Shown: positions 26,586 through 38,684 of the stretch, piece by piece
Layout: each line of letters opens with the position of its first letter
Numbering within the stretch: position 1 is the first letter of the stretch
NCBI RefSeq assembly: GCF_032854445.1
Contig: NC_088295.1
Coordinates: forward strand, 74,614,028 to 74,678,027
Length of the DNA stretch: 64,000 nt
Direction: 5' to 3'
Source of the DNA: Liolophura sinensis
Lineage: Eukaryota; Mollusca; Polyplacophora; Chitonida; Chitonidae
Notes under the pieces: generated by a model
Told to the model about the DNA's origin: nothing
What the model saw: only the letters and a program-made list of their open reading frames with translations
The model's database searches: none
Program-made: the position numbers and the translations under genes

Positions 26586-26637
26586 GCCGTATAAATGACA
26601 AATTCTCGAATACGGCGTCAAACACCAACCGAATAAA
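26586..26637 (+). mobile_element. Family-A SINE tail fragment, sense
   Basis: Only the 3' tail is present (ccgtataaatgacaaattct, then cgaatacggcgtcaaacacc and a short A/T end). It abuts, tail to tail, the antisense copy that starts next. Confidence 0.75.
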
Positions 26638-26884
26638 TGTTTATTTATTTGATTGGTGTTTTACGCCGTACTCAAGAATATTTCACTTATACGACGGCGG
26701 CCAGCATTATGGTTGGAGGAAATCGGGCACAGCCCGGGGTAAACCCACAACCATCCGCAGGTTTGTGGCAGACCTTCCCACGTATAGCCGGAAAGGAAAC
26801 CAGCATGAGAAGGACTTGAACTCACAGCGACCGCATTGGTGAGAGGCCCCTGGGTCATTACGCCGCGCTAGCGCAGGCCCCTTC
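26638..26884 (-). mobile_element. Family-A tRNA-derived SINE, nearly full length
   Basis: In antisense it shows the tail, the gcggccagcattatggttgg body, the cttcccacgtatagccgg segment, the complement of the B box (ggacttgaactcac), the gtgagaggcccctgggtcat segment and most of the tRNA-like head (cgccgcgctagcgc). It is a good reference copy alongside the one at 11483. Confidence 0.88.
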
Positions 26885-27174
26885 GAATAAATCAATATAG
26901 TATGAGTCAGAATGTCAGTGAGACGGCCGTGATGACAATGTATACTTTATGATATTGCTATAAGGAAGTACAGGTGGTGAGATACTCGAAAACAGCTCGT
27001 GGGTAACTTACTTAAAATGCTGCTGAAGCTCATTATGCATATATGGGTATGTACTTTACTATGCAGGCGTGTACATTTATCAACCCTTGTATGACTAATG
27101 TGTTTTGCTGCACATAGTTTTGTCATGAAAACCTGGCAACATTCGTAGTAATGTCACATTTGCATTTTATTCAG

Positions 27175-27175
<1 letters not shown>

Positions 27176-27218
<43 letters not shown>
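27176..27218. repeat. AT microsatellite
   Basis: Pure (AT)n tract of about 20 units. Confidence 0.92.
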
Positions 27219-27221
<3 letters not shown>

Positions 27222-30200
27222 TCTGTGACAAAAAATAAAAACGACTTATGAAGCGAATAATAATATGTGTTGTACTTGTACACCAGACTGTTTAGGTGTA
27301 GGCCTGAACCTTGTGAGTTATGTTCCACTACCTTTTCGTTGACGGAGGTAACAACTTTGTGATTGTTCCTTAATAATGACATTACAATTTTGTTTACATT
27401 TCGACTTTATAAAGACAAAAACGTGAGGGGTCTCCGAGAAAGAATAGCAGACTGTCAAGTATAGGTCTAGGCCTCGACATGCACAATTAACCCAAGTAAT
27501 GAAACAACCACCTATACAAGGTGCACGACTCATAGATGAAGTGGACTCGAACCAATGCGCTTCAGTTTAAGTTACTAGCGATGAGCTGCGGGCATGTAGG
27601 CCCTATGTAAGGTAAATCGCACATCTGCCACTGTTTGACAAAATTAAAAGAGGGTAGTTATGAATCAAAAGAAAAACTACAACCGCAAAGTAGTTTCGGC
27701 TGAAATCAACTTAATTGTATGCTATCAAGCATCGACTAGCATTAGCTATATCTAAGCGCACAGCCGCTTTCAGGTATCATGGACAGTGCTGTAGAAACCA
27801 GCCACTTAAGAGAGCGCACCTCTGTCCAGTGGCCAAAACTGAGAAATAAATAATTCACAATACAGCCGAGAAATCCCACAATAAGTTAGTGTTGTCTTGA
27901 ACCCAGAACCATCGTTATGTAAATGACTCCATGTTAAAAGTTAGGATTTCAGAAATCTGACCGACATTGATCTACCCGACAAAGCGATATATACAGCTGT
28001 TTGTCTCAGCTAAAAACAAATCTATACGCCTTTTATTTATTCACACATCATTGCAAATTTGCTCACATGATGCTAACTGCATGTTCACTCTGCGCGTAAG
28101 GTAGACAAATTAGGTGACTGAGGCAAGTGAACATTCAGAGATTTCTCAAATCTTAATGGCGTAACAAAAGCAGACTGTAGAAAGAACGACATGACTAGAC
28201 ATCCACTGCACCCATCGTGCATTTAAACGCTCATCTGTCAGCTGGAATTCAGAAGGCTGTCAGCACATGATGGGGTAGATTCGTATCTGATTTCGATTGT
28301 TACGCCTACTATGCAGCGGTTTGTCCCCGAAAGCCTAGCGTCGTTGTTAAGATTTGCTCACTGCTCAAGGCTAATCAGTGTTGAGAAAATGACCCGTGTT
28401 ACTCGAAAAGTGCACAACGTCAGCGCAGTCAAGCGAATACAACATTTCATCTTAGCTTCCACAATTGAATTATGCGTAGCCAACAGGGCAGGACAGCGAA
28501 GTGAATCTAACGCTCATAACGTTTAGGTAATAGGCCGTAACATATGTGCTCAAGGTTATTTCCGGTACACTGAGCACATGCCTGCTAAATTTTCAGCAAT
28601 GCATCAAGACAAACAACCTTTCTTTTAGATGCTGTTTGTGAAATGATCCCAAGATGAAGTCTTTATAACTAAGGGATCTGTGGCTTATGAAGATACTTTC
28701 TGTAAATAAATGTATGAGTGCAAAAAACAAAATTGTGAACAAACACCACCATTAGGCTATTGTATATTATATTTGCCATTACATATTACGCCTACTCCGA
28801 AACAACGTGCGATTCTACTCAGAAAAAATTCATCTGAGGGATTAATGCGTCCAAGATGGTGTCCTCTAATATGATTGACGTTCCACAGAACGTGTGTACG
28901 TTGTAAGTGTATGTGTGCCCTAAAAGACACAGTGAAAACCAGGATTTAAAAAAAGGAAGAAGAAGGTATACAGTCCGTTTTCAGAGATCTTTCATGTGTT
29001 GTACGAGCTGATGGAAAGCTAAGAAAACTGATGTCGACTAAACGCATGTTCCCTAGTTGCCAAAATTACTCTCTTAATACGCAATTGTTAAATAGTCAAC
29101 ATTTAATGTGTTAAATGCTATATATAAAATGTGGGGGCAACATTTTAAAATGCAATGAATAATGGTGTATAACATTATAACAGATTTTCATAATATCTAA
29201 TACGGAACACAACAGCTAAAAACTTTCGTTTGACCTAAACCAGTGTTCAATTACATTTCGGGGCATTTTTTAAGTTTCTAACACTTTAAAAAGTGCTAAC
29301 CTGACATAAATGCTTTCTCTCGTCCGTCACCGCCAAAATGTTGCATTTGATATTATTAAAAGTATATATAACATTTAAGTTTTAAGAAAGAATGAGTATG
29401 CACATATGCATGTGAATAGGAAACTGTGGAAAAAGTTGCCGTAACAATTCTGGTATAGTGTAAAAGAGGGGGAAAACCAAACAGTTAGGCATGTTATACT
29501 GGATCTATATTTATGAGGGACAATTACAGTTTGGTTTGCCCCGACCACAAATAAAATAGCTCACAACACTATGGGTTTACTCTCGCTCTGTATTTCTGTT
29601 TTCTTTTCATAAATAATTCCGCTCGGGTAAAACAAGGCACGATTCATTAATTCGTTGACATGTTGCATTAATCACTGGGAATTTCATGACAGGGTGTGTT
29701 GACATGCGCTGTGACCACTCACAGTTTGTAGGGAACTCGGCTGACATGTGTAACTTCTGTAAATCCCAGGTTCACTGCGACTTTTTTTAAAAAACAAACC
29801 GCCGAATTAATTCGCTGTGTTAAACCCATTGTGTGCGAACAGCTGTTTAGTTGGTTGTTTTCGGGCCGGTAAAACAAGCACGCTGTCTAAATTTGGGGTA
29901 AGGCTACATAGCAGAGTGTTTCACAAAAAGAGTAACTTCTCAAGGTAAAAATACATATAAAGCACAAAAAGATAATATCTTGTCATTAATGTTACATTAA
30001 ACAGGAAAAAATGTTGTTGTTTAGTTTTGTTAGGTCGTTGCCGTATTACAGTTTAGCTGTGGAATAAAGCATTGCCTCTTTAATGAAAATCACCGTTAAT
30101 TTTTTCTCAAACACAGTATGTCCCTACAGGACGAACACAGGACTAAAAATTTCTTACATTTGAGTTTTTTTTGTTAGCGAACTTTTGCTTTATTTTATTC

Positions 30201-30239
30201 ACAGTGTATTAATATTTAGCAATATGGGGCCCGACGATA

Positions 30240-30332
30240 TGTACTCATACTCCTTACAGCGCATGTACCCAGGCCACACTCTCGCTTTACATGAGAGCGG
30301 CGCATACGCTGTAAGGAGTATGTATGTACATA
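30240..30332. other. Strong hairpin (inverted repeat) in intergenic DNA
   Basis: CATACTCCTTACAGCGCATG at 30246-30265 pairs with CATACGCTGTAAGGAGTATG at 30303-30322 (19 of 20, the first 16 perfect). Outside it ATGTAC and GTACAT extend the stem past a small asymmetric bulge. The 37-base loop can form a short inner stem (ctctc...gagag). The size is right for a microRNA precursor, but a tiny foldback transposon would look the same. Confidence 0.5.
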
Positions 30333-30835
30333 CCTAAACATCTACCCTGAACACATGCGGGGAATTAACAAATCTCCGGTTCAGAACGGTTTGGATTACC
30401 ACTCTTCAGAGTTGACAGTCGACCAGTTCTTCTGGTCTGTTCATGCTTTATGTCTCATTTGATACATGCCGTGTCATTCCCGTACAACTGGTTTGTGTTG
30501 AGTTATATCCACTTCCAAATTCCGCCGGCGATTGTAATCTGTGAAGTTAAATATTTGGGAAAACATAAAATCTATTGTTTGTATTTCAAGATGACATCTG
30601 AAAAAATGAATCTGAGATTCATTATTAACTTGTCAGATTCCGACAAAGGTTACGTATATCATGTGGAAGAGAGAAGCAGCTCGCGAGCGTCTCGAAACTT
30701 GGCGATTCCTCGTGCCTTGTGAGCATTAATTGGATTAAAACGGTAGCAAAGGTAATAATATTGTATCTTAATATTACAATCATTTGAGTTCTAAGCATAA
30801 AAAAGTAGATCGCCTCTAAAGCTGGTCACTAATTA

Positions 30836-31138
30836 CAGTGGTGCTGCCTCATCGTTTATAATGGTTGTGTTTTCTCAGTTATAGTGACGCTGTCTCACCA
30901 GTTATAAGGGTTGTGTTTTCTCAGTTATAGTGACGCTTTCTCACCAGTTATAACGTTTGTGTTTTCTCAGTTATAGTGGTGCTCTCTCACCAGTTACAAT
31001 CGTTGTGTTTTCTCAGTTATAGTGGTGCTGTCTCGTTATTTATAATGGTGCGTCTCGTCATTTATTGTGGTGCTGTTTTGTCATTTATAATGGTGCTGTC
31101 TCGTCATTTATAGTGGTGCTGTTTCGTTGTTTATTGTG
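30836..31138. repeat. Minisatellite of alternating ~22-25 bp units
   Basis: Tandem units of two related kinds alternate: one like agtggtgctgtctcaccagt and one like gttgtgttttctcagttata. The last part carries only the first kind with a gtcatttata ending. Confidence 0.8.
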
Positions 31139-32626
31139 GATACAGAAGAGGGGCCCCTGTAGAACATAATGCTAGCAGACACGACCAATTCCAGTTTTCA
31201 TACCGCAGAACTATACTTCCTACAGCCTTCGTTAGGGACAATCTTTTGTTATTTTAAAGACACATGTAAATCAATTTTATATTGAAATGGCATCTCCGCA
31301 GTTTATGTTTATGCACACAATGTTAATCAGGTAAACATTCGACAAATGTTACGTGTATCACTGCTGTAGGAAGCTGTCTTCCCATATCAGTCATTTTCCA
31401 TCATGTTTATCAGTTCCAAATAACCCCAGGCATCGTGAGAGGGCCCATGTTATATACAACTAACAAATTATGTAACCAGAACGCGGATTCTCTATACCGA
31501 CGACGAATAAGAATATCTCAGAATGTAGAATAACTGTCTAAATGACCTTTTGATGGGGTTCCTGTGCAAGTTGTAGGCAAAGAGACGAGTGGAGTGTAAA
31601 TGTCAGGCACATTGCTCACAAGTTAAACAGTCAGATTAGTCTCGGTCCTCAGCGGACGGCCATTATAAACTATTCGACTAAACCATAACCTTACTTTATC
31701 GTTACTCAGGGAAACAGGAAGTAAAAGAGTTTAGATTAGATTATTTCAGATAGAAGTTATCATGCTACCTGAATAAGGTTCACCTTTAAACCTGAAAGAG
31801 TTGGCATATCATATGAGGGGAGGAAACCTCATGATTAGTACACTCCACTTACAAATACTTAAACATAAGGAAAAAATCAAACTGAAATCAAATGTTGACA
31901 CTTTTTGATAAAGATATACTTTTGGATACAGTTTTACACTTCAGTTTTTGCAATCTTTTACTGCAAGTCGTGAATGTGTATATCATTTTAGTTCTCTATG
32001 TACAGGTCGTATAATGTAGATTTGACGATGTAAATAGTTCCGCCAAACAATAAGATTATTGTATTACAGATAAAAGTGGAAACATGCAGCATATAAGAAA
32101 AAGATACACACTGATGAATATTCATGACATATGGCATTCGTAACTCTGCTCCCTTACTGATGTAATGTAACCGGAAAGTCTGTCAAGCCGCCCTGGAGCA
32201 AGGACATGTACATACGATTTTGATATAGGCGCGTGAACTAATTTTAATCCAAGACGCCGTCGACTTCACGTTGTTTATTGATGACAAGATGATAACAAAC
32301 GCTTGACGCTTTCTCATTCAAAAGTCAACTCTATGACATTGGATCCAAATCCTCTTACAGCCATGGTATACTGGTATAGTGTAGTGATGACAAGACTACT
32401 AAAATGACTCTACAGGCTTGTAGAACAAAATAGTACTCAGTAGTTAATTCCTGAAGCCATTGGATGGAGTTACAGAGTAGAGTTTTGGAAGGGGTGAAAA
32501 CATGCCAGACAAAACTATTATTTGTTGATTATGAGGAATTAAAGTTTCTTAAATATCCAGGTAAAATCCTAAAACTTTCCAATGCCAGATGAATATCACC
32601 GTATCCCTCGATTAAGATTGATCACT

Positions 32627-32736
32627 TTGGTGGTCGTGGATTTCCCCAGGGCACTGTTCGGTTTCCTCCCACCATACGGCTGGCTGCAGGCGTATAGATG
32701 AAATATTCTTGAATAAGGCGTAAAACACCAATCAGA
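32627..32736 (+). mobile_element. Family-A SINE, 3' part, sense
   Basis: It shows ggtcgtggatttccccaggg, the cctcccaccatacggctggc body and the tail gaaatattcttgaataaggc, stopping at caatcaga where the left arm of a long inverted repeat begins. Confidence 0.8.
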
Positions 32737-32905
32737 ATTGTTTCACCAAGCTGAATGTCTGAAAGATAACAATATCCATTGTGTTTAGCAGTGTTGTATT
32801 TGTGGATTTCAGCTTTTTAATATATACTGGTAACTGTATCTAGATATGATAGGCTGGGATACAACAGCGTAATGTTTTAGATATACAAGATTTAATTAAC
32901 ATGTT
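32737..32905 (+). repeat. Left arm of a 2.35-kb inverted repeat
   Basis: The arm begins attgtttcaccaagctgaat and ends taattaacatgtt. It reappears in reverse complement at 34907-35084 with few substitutions and one indel of about 9 bases next to gtatctagatat. Together the arms enclose about 2.0 kb, like a long-TIR or foldback element. No transposase is seen inside. Confidence 0.75.
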
Positions 32906-33601
32906 CCGATAAGTCAGTTAAAGTTGACGTGTATCAGTCGCAGTCATCCAGAAGTTTAAAAAAAGGAATGAAATATTTACATTGAACCCGAAAACCTCGT
33001 CGCTTACTGTTCGTTGTTTGCGCTTGCGCATGCGGTCTTATCTCACAATAATCTGGATCTCCAAGGATTCGTGTTGATTTACACGTCTAGAAAGAAATAG
33101 GCACACTCGTATCCCTCGCAAAGTTACTTCCCTTGAATGTACATGTCAAATGCAGTTCCCTCCAGGTAGGGCCTACGTCATTAACTGTAAATCGACACAG
33201 AAGCTGTCACGATCTCATTGGCACATCAGCAGGAGCTTTTGCTGTGGGGCACTAGTTATATCTAAGTATAACACCAAAGGGAGCATTTATACGGATATAT
33301 CCGGTTTTCCTATCCGGCATATGCAGTTTGTGACGATGGTGTGTAACCGCTGTGGGGCCTATTATAGGAACCGTTTTCGCATGACTGCTTTTATATCGAT
33401 ATGCACGGTGCTTTTTTTAACATTTGTTGGTTTTGACCTAAATGGCATAACTTTAACTTTGATTTTGCATGCTCTGGATATACATGTATATAGGTCAGCT
33501 GTGCTTTCGTGTATATACAACAGCACCTGGCCTCACAAGCATAAAGCATAGTCTAGTCCCCCCCCCCCCCCCACTCACACACAAGCAAATCAGAACCTCG
33601 C

Positions 33602-33780
33602 CATGCAGTTGGGCCAGTGTTTCGAATCCAGCTCTCGTTAGTTAGGCTGCGATTTCTGCTCTGAACGATTTGTCAGATAACTGCAACGGAGCTGGTTTCC
33701 GTCAACCTAAATACCTAACCGCCGTCTTGTATGTGAAAAAATATTGTGGAAGACGTTTAACTCAAACCAAGTGAATAAAC
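33602..33780 (+). mobile_element. Family-B SINE, worn
   Basis: It keeps gtttcgaatccagctctcgt, a degraded body with ggtttccgtcaacctaaata, and a tail of the gaagacgtttaactcaaacc type. It lies inside the long inverted repeat. Confidence 0.6.
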
Positions 33781-34817
33781 ACATTATTGCTTGCTGATGT
33801 GTGTTTGAGAATGAGCATTCGTAGAACGTCGGCAGGTTTGTCCTTTTTTTTTGTCACTGACGGAAAGTCAGCGACGTATACGTCAGGACTGCACATCCGA
33901 GTTATCAGTTCAGCATTGCATGACCCTGAAGTAGGATCCGCTTGGTCCGCATAGCCAACTTGTGCATGGCTAACTCCGTGTTTGAAAAATTTGTGAATCA
34001 TGAGACAAATAAAAAAAGTTGTCTGTCTGTGTAATGGCACATTACATAGTGCACTTTCTACGTTTTTTTTTAATAACCGATCCTACAGGTAAAAAGAACC
34101 CAGTGACATCATCAACTCCACAACAACATCGACATTTCTAGTCAATAATCTGGTCCATAAATCCTAGTTTAAAATTCAAATATTCAAATGCATTAATTTC
34201 AATCAAGAAAAGGTGTATTTAGAGATAATTTCGTATCTCATAAATAGTGATTTTTTTTTCATTCTGTCCTTCAACTGCAAGCCTACATTAATCTTTTATA
34301 TAATGACTTTGTAAAACGACTCCCGTTATCAATCGCCTAGAATCCTTTCTTCTTCAAAAACTAACCATTGTCGACACTGACTATATCCGCCAACGTGCCA
34401 TGCAGACAACTGGCATGTTGGTCTATATCAAATCACAACCATCTCCCAAACGCTCTCTCAAACATATCTGTGTATTTGTTGGTAGTATGCGCGTGACAAC
34501 AGTAAATGTCTTGGGAAATGCGTATCAAATGCTGGGTGCTCCACTTTAGTATCAGTTCTTCGAATCCAACCCTGTAGTGGGCTCGTCAGAATTCGTCAAA
34601 TATAGGTAGACAGTGAGATAAAGGTTCTCCACACACGTAAATTTCATCGTAAATTTTATTATGATTTGCTTATGATATTTTGACAAAAGACAACAGACTT
34701 TTTTCATTAGAGAGTCTTAGATACACACAGCGACCGAAAGATTTCAAAATAAGGGAGGCAACTCCGCCAACCCTCCGTAATATAAGATCGATGCATGCAA
34801 ACATGTTAATTTGGATT

Positions 34818-34906
34818 TATTTCTTTATTTGGTTGGTGTTTTACGCCGTACTCAAGAATATTTCAGTTATACGACGGCGGCCATCATTATGGTGGGAAGA
34901 AACCGA
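34818..34906 (-). mobile_element. Family-A SINE, tail part, antisense
   Basis: It runs from ttatttggttggtgttttac through cgacggcggccatcattatg to gaaacc, where it is cut by the inner edge of the right arm of the inverted repeat. Confidence 0.8.
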
Positions 34907-35084
34907 AACATGTTAATTAAATCTTGTATATCTAAAACATTACACTGTTGTATCCCAGCCTACGTATATACACATATCTAGATACAGTTACCAGTATATA
35001 TTAAAAAGCTGATATCCACAAATACAACACTGCTAAACATAATGGATATTGTTATCTTTCAGACATTCAGCTTGGTGAAACAAT
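34907..35084 (-). repeat. Right arm of a 2.35-kb inverted repeat
   Basis: Reverse complement of 32737-32905: it reads aacatgttaattaaatcttg at the inner side and cttggtgaaacaat at the outer side. A SINE fragment touches its inner edge, whereas in the left arm a SINE touches the outer edge. Confidence 0.75.
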
Positions 35085-35150
35085 GTAGACATCTAACGAG
35101 CTTTTCACTTTACTATGTTGTTTGTTAACATGTAGGCCTACATTTGGTTT

Positions 35151-35310
35151 GGGAACCTCCGTGATTCAGTTCATTAGCGCGCTGGCGCAGCGTTATAACT
35201 CAGGAGTCTCTCATCAATGCGGTAGCTGTGAGTTGAAGTCCAGTTCATGCTGGCTTCCTCTCCGGCCGTAAATATTCTTGAGTACAGAGTAAAACACCGA
35301 TCAGATAAAT
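35151..35310 (+). mobile_element. Family-A SINE with internal deletion
   Basis: The tRNA-like head (gggaacctccgtgattcagt) and the B-box-like gagttgaagtccag are present. The sequence then jumps from cctctccggccgt straight to the tail aaatattcttgagtacagag, so most of the body is missing. Confidence 0.8.
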
Positions 35311-35324
35311 ACGTTTGGTTAGCA

Positions 35325-35500
35325 GCTTAGGCAATATTTAAGAGTATTTCACGGATATAAAGGCGGATAGGTTTATGGAAAGAGGAAACCGGGAAGATAC
35401 CAGAGAAAACCACCGCACCTCACTATGTACCAGGCAAATTTATCTCCTGACATACGGCCTTAGTCAATCCAGCGATTGCTGGAAGCAAACGTTGATCAAA
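35325..35500 (-). mobile_element. Degenerate SINE, family-B-like, antisense
   Basis: Phrases such as gagtatttcacggatataaa and gaggaaaccgggaagatacc resemble antisense SINE body. It follows the previous SINE directly. The assignment to a family is tentative. Confidence 0.4.
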
Positions 35501-36670
35501 TGATCTAACGTGAACATTTTAATGCGAGAAAATCGACCGTGACTCGGTCGCTAAATATCCAGTGAATCATAAAGTGGTGAAGGCAGTCTCCATTCCTTAT
35601 TGATCCCCATGGATTAGTGTGAGTTAAGCCAAGATTTGGTAGACAATTAACAGCTACCGGCTATACACGGTGATATCTATAACAGGTCATCTGTGTGACA
35701 CACTGGCGGATATAGTACTACCGCAACCAGATGCATATGTATGTATACATGTGGAATCGACAGGAGCTGTTAATAAAGCCACTCAAAGACAAGTACATTG
35801 CTACAGATATCGAGATTTCCTTACTGATTCAGCTAGCACGTCAATACCGCTTTCCCTATGGAATCAGGCTAATCTTGTCGTTTAACTTGTTTGATCTGAT
35901 TTTATGTTCCTTTAACACCGAATGTATTTAAGATTTTGGGATGGGGATACATAGCTCGCCAATGCAAAACATGGATATTGACCTAAAACATTCAAAAATA
36001 CATATATACAGTCTACATGTACAAATATGTGGGTGCACTAAACCATGACCTATTTATGAGCAAGTCGACCTATTTTTTACCTGTCTAGATTCTAACTTCC
36101 TGTTTTAACAAATGTCCAAATACCTTCATATTTATCAAGTGCTGCCTCACTAGAACGCCTTGCAGAAGTCTTTTTGAAAGAGTCCCAACTTCCAACATAT
36201 TAATCAAGTGCTCCTACGAGTGGTGTTTTCCCCAGATCTTTGCATTGTTATGATTCAAGCGAGTAACCATGTCTATGTTCATACAATGAAGTTATAATTA
36301 CGTGTATATTCATCGTATACGAATGCAGATGTGTCACGGACGAAACCACATGTGACACTAAGGTCATATATTGAAAATCATCAACCCAAAATACAATTGA
36401 TGATGAATACAGACTAGTTATTTTGGGAAAGGGACGAGTCATTTTTGGGTAATGGCAAAAAGTTTGTGTGAATCAGAAACTAGTGCAATTGCATGAGAGC
36501 GTGTGTAAGTTCCATATGATACATGTATGTTATCCGTAGCACACGTTGTAACTTTATTATGCAAGTAATTTGCTTCACACACGGGAATGTTCAGTTAAAT
36601 ATCTGAACATTGCGATAATTAAAATTTCTCTTTTACACACTACATTAAGTTGTAAATGGGGGTATTATCT

Positions 36671-36987
36671 GCGTAAGTGAGAGAGTGCTTGAGGTTTAAC
36701 GTCGTACTTTACAATTTTTCAGTCACATGACGACGAGGGAATCCTTAGAGTGCATGTAATATGCCCCTTTTTGCAGGGCGGATTTGCGCCGCTCTTTTGT
36801 CTAGTGCTGCTTCACTGAGACGCCTTACCGAAGGCAAATAAGCCCCGCCGGAGCCATTATACTGATACGGGTCAACCAGTCATTGCACTATCCCCTTCAT
36901 GCTGAACGCCAAGCGAGGAAGTTACAACTTCTTCAATTAACATCTCAGGTTTGACTCGACCCACGATTGACCCTGAATCTACCGACA
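36671..36987 (-). mobile_element. Family-C tRNA-derived SINE, head truncated
   Basis: It matches the copy at 15505 across gaggtttaacgtcgtacttt, gtgctgcttcactgagacgc and actgatacgggtcaaccagt. It stops at ctgaatctaccgac, before the complete tRNA-like head. A short fragment of the same family is also visible near 36139-36175. Confidence 0.82.
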
Positions 36988-38647
36988 ACTAATTTTCGCC
37001 CCAATTCCCTTTATTTTTTGTGAGATTTCGCGATATACTGATCGTATTAACGATTCAGGTTTTACAGGAATTTGACGGTTCACTACAAACACATGTACAA
37101 TGTACATGTACATAGAAAGCAACTAGCTATCAAGCTAAACACACTCACACATGCAGCAGCTGGCGCATGTGTTTGAAACAGAGCTATCCGATCAGTGACA
37201 GTGTAGAATGCTCATGAAGATGGTGTAGTCTAGAATAATAAACATGCAAGGACAGGCTATGCATTTCACATGGGTTGAATGCGAAATGTGGCTTGCTCAG
37301 CAGGATGTATGATAACATGTTGAACCTATTAAATTGACCAGGTTATGGCTATATAGTGCAAAACGTCGAGAAATAATGCTAAATGTGTACCGCTACATTA
37401 TTTTATACCTAATTCAGGTACGAAAATCGGTTTGCTGAGGACAATGTCATGCAGTATCGTTAGCATTTACAGGTAGGTTGGGCCACGTGGTATATAAGCA
37501 CATTTGGCTGTATCGATGGCACTAAAATACGTCGTAATGTAACGTAATGCACTGTTTTGTTTCGTCCACAATAAAGCCCGTGTATACACCTTGTTCACTC
37601 GGCAGTGGTTGCCGTGTCTTTGACCCCGCAATATCCTTCAAATATCGTGCAATTCCACATGTCGATTGCAGCACATTGCCTGGCGCCGCCCACGTTCAGC
37701 CTCACGTGCCAATGCACTCCACACAGCCACGTGGTTAGTACAGAGCATGGTTTCGATCACATTTCATGGAACTCCGGAAATAAAAAAAATGATTGCACGC
37801 TCACTCCCCAAGGACGGTTTAATGATAAATAAATTGGGCATGGAGTCACAATGCAATGGTGTTGCGTCAGACATAATGGCCTATAATTGTCTTTTATTCC
37901 TATCGTGATCTAGCCATTTTTAATCATTTGGAGGGCACGTGCCTTTGAAAGCAATGCCCCCCTTGTATCTTTACCCAAGGCCCTGCAGTGGGATCATTAA
38001 GCTCCACATCAGTGCATATAACTGAGAACCCACGTGGGTGTTACCGAACTGCCGAGTGGATCTACACATGCAGCAAGCTATACCTGTGTATAACGGACAA
38101 TAAGGGAATCAGTGATCAAGTCAGTTCCTATTCCTATGTCGGGTGGACTAAAAAACTAAAAGAGTGTCATTTTTCGAATTCCTTGCCGAAATCCCGCACT
38201 AAAAAGCGATGTCCTTCAAACGACCGCCATTGAATTACGTAGAGCGGTATCACGGAACACGTGCGTGAATCAAACCTGCTCTGGTTGAACTGACGACTGT
38301 CCACAGGAATCAAGTGTTCTCAGTACCTGTGCAGCGCTACACTCAATGACTTCAATGCCGACATGCCAGTCCGCTAAGATCATCGATCTCGTTGTTTGTG
38401 AGGATATACCTGCGTCTGTACTGAACAAAGCCATATTTAAACGATTCTCCATGAAGCAACATTGGAGGGTGCATGACATTCAGGACGACAGTGCAAAATT
38501 ACATACACAGGGGACGTACGTATAAACACCAGGGACCTGCGCGTGCTGACAGATTGCAAGCAACTCCCTTACTGACACAGTACTGGTTAGGGTAGCGCCG
38601 TCCGTGTAGACCTAGACCATTCATCTAGTGGTTGTGTTTATTTTACT

Positions 38648-38679
38648 GGATTATCGCTTGGATTATCTAACTGGATTAT
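38648..38679 (+). promoter_or_regulatory. Three spaced GGATTAT motifs just before the transporter start codon
   Basis: GGATTAT occurs at 38648-38654, 38660-38666 and 38673-38679, 12-13 bases apart, ending five bases before the ATG. GGATTA is the core site of K50 homeodomain factors (Otx, Pitx). Because they sit in the probable 5' UTR, they could be DNA sites in a downstream promoter element or simply a small tandem repeat. Confidence 0.35.
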
Positions 38680-38684
38680 TCAAA

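Larger units (their letters stand above)
23780..38500. other. Gene-free intergenic stretch with SINEs, foldback repeat and hairpin
   Basis: No exon chain, RNA gene or recognised protein is visible. The open frames (up to 133 codons at 33150-33551) show no family features. It contains (AT)n runs at 24893-24958 and 27176-27218, a C run at 33556-33572, and the SINEs, hairpin, minisatellite and inverted repeat listed separately. The last kilobase before the transporter gene may include distal promoter sequence. Confidence 0.55.

Noticed and set aside
27535..27605. tRNA-like string (gtggactcgaaccaatgcgc)
   Set aside because: It resembles the complement of a tRNA B-arm, but no cloverleaf or A box could be built; it may be an old SINE scrap.
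33150..33551. 133-codon open frame on the + strand
   Set aside because: It lies inside the inverted-repeat region and has no transposase or other motif.
37547..38233. Series of overlapping 63-81 codon frames before the transporter gene
   Set aside because: Several frames overlap in the same stretch with no splice logic, as expected from a less AT-rich promoter-side region.
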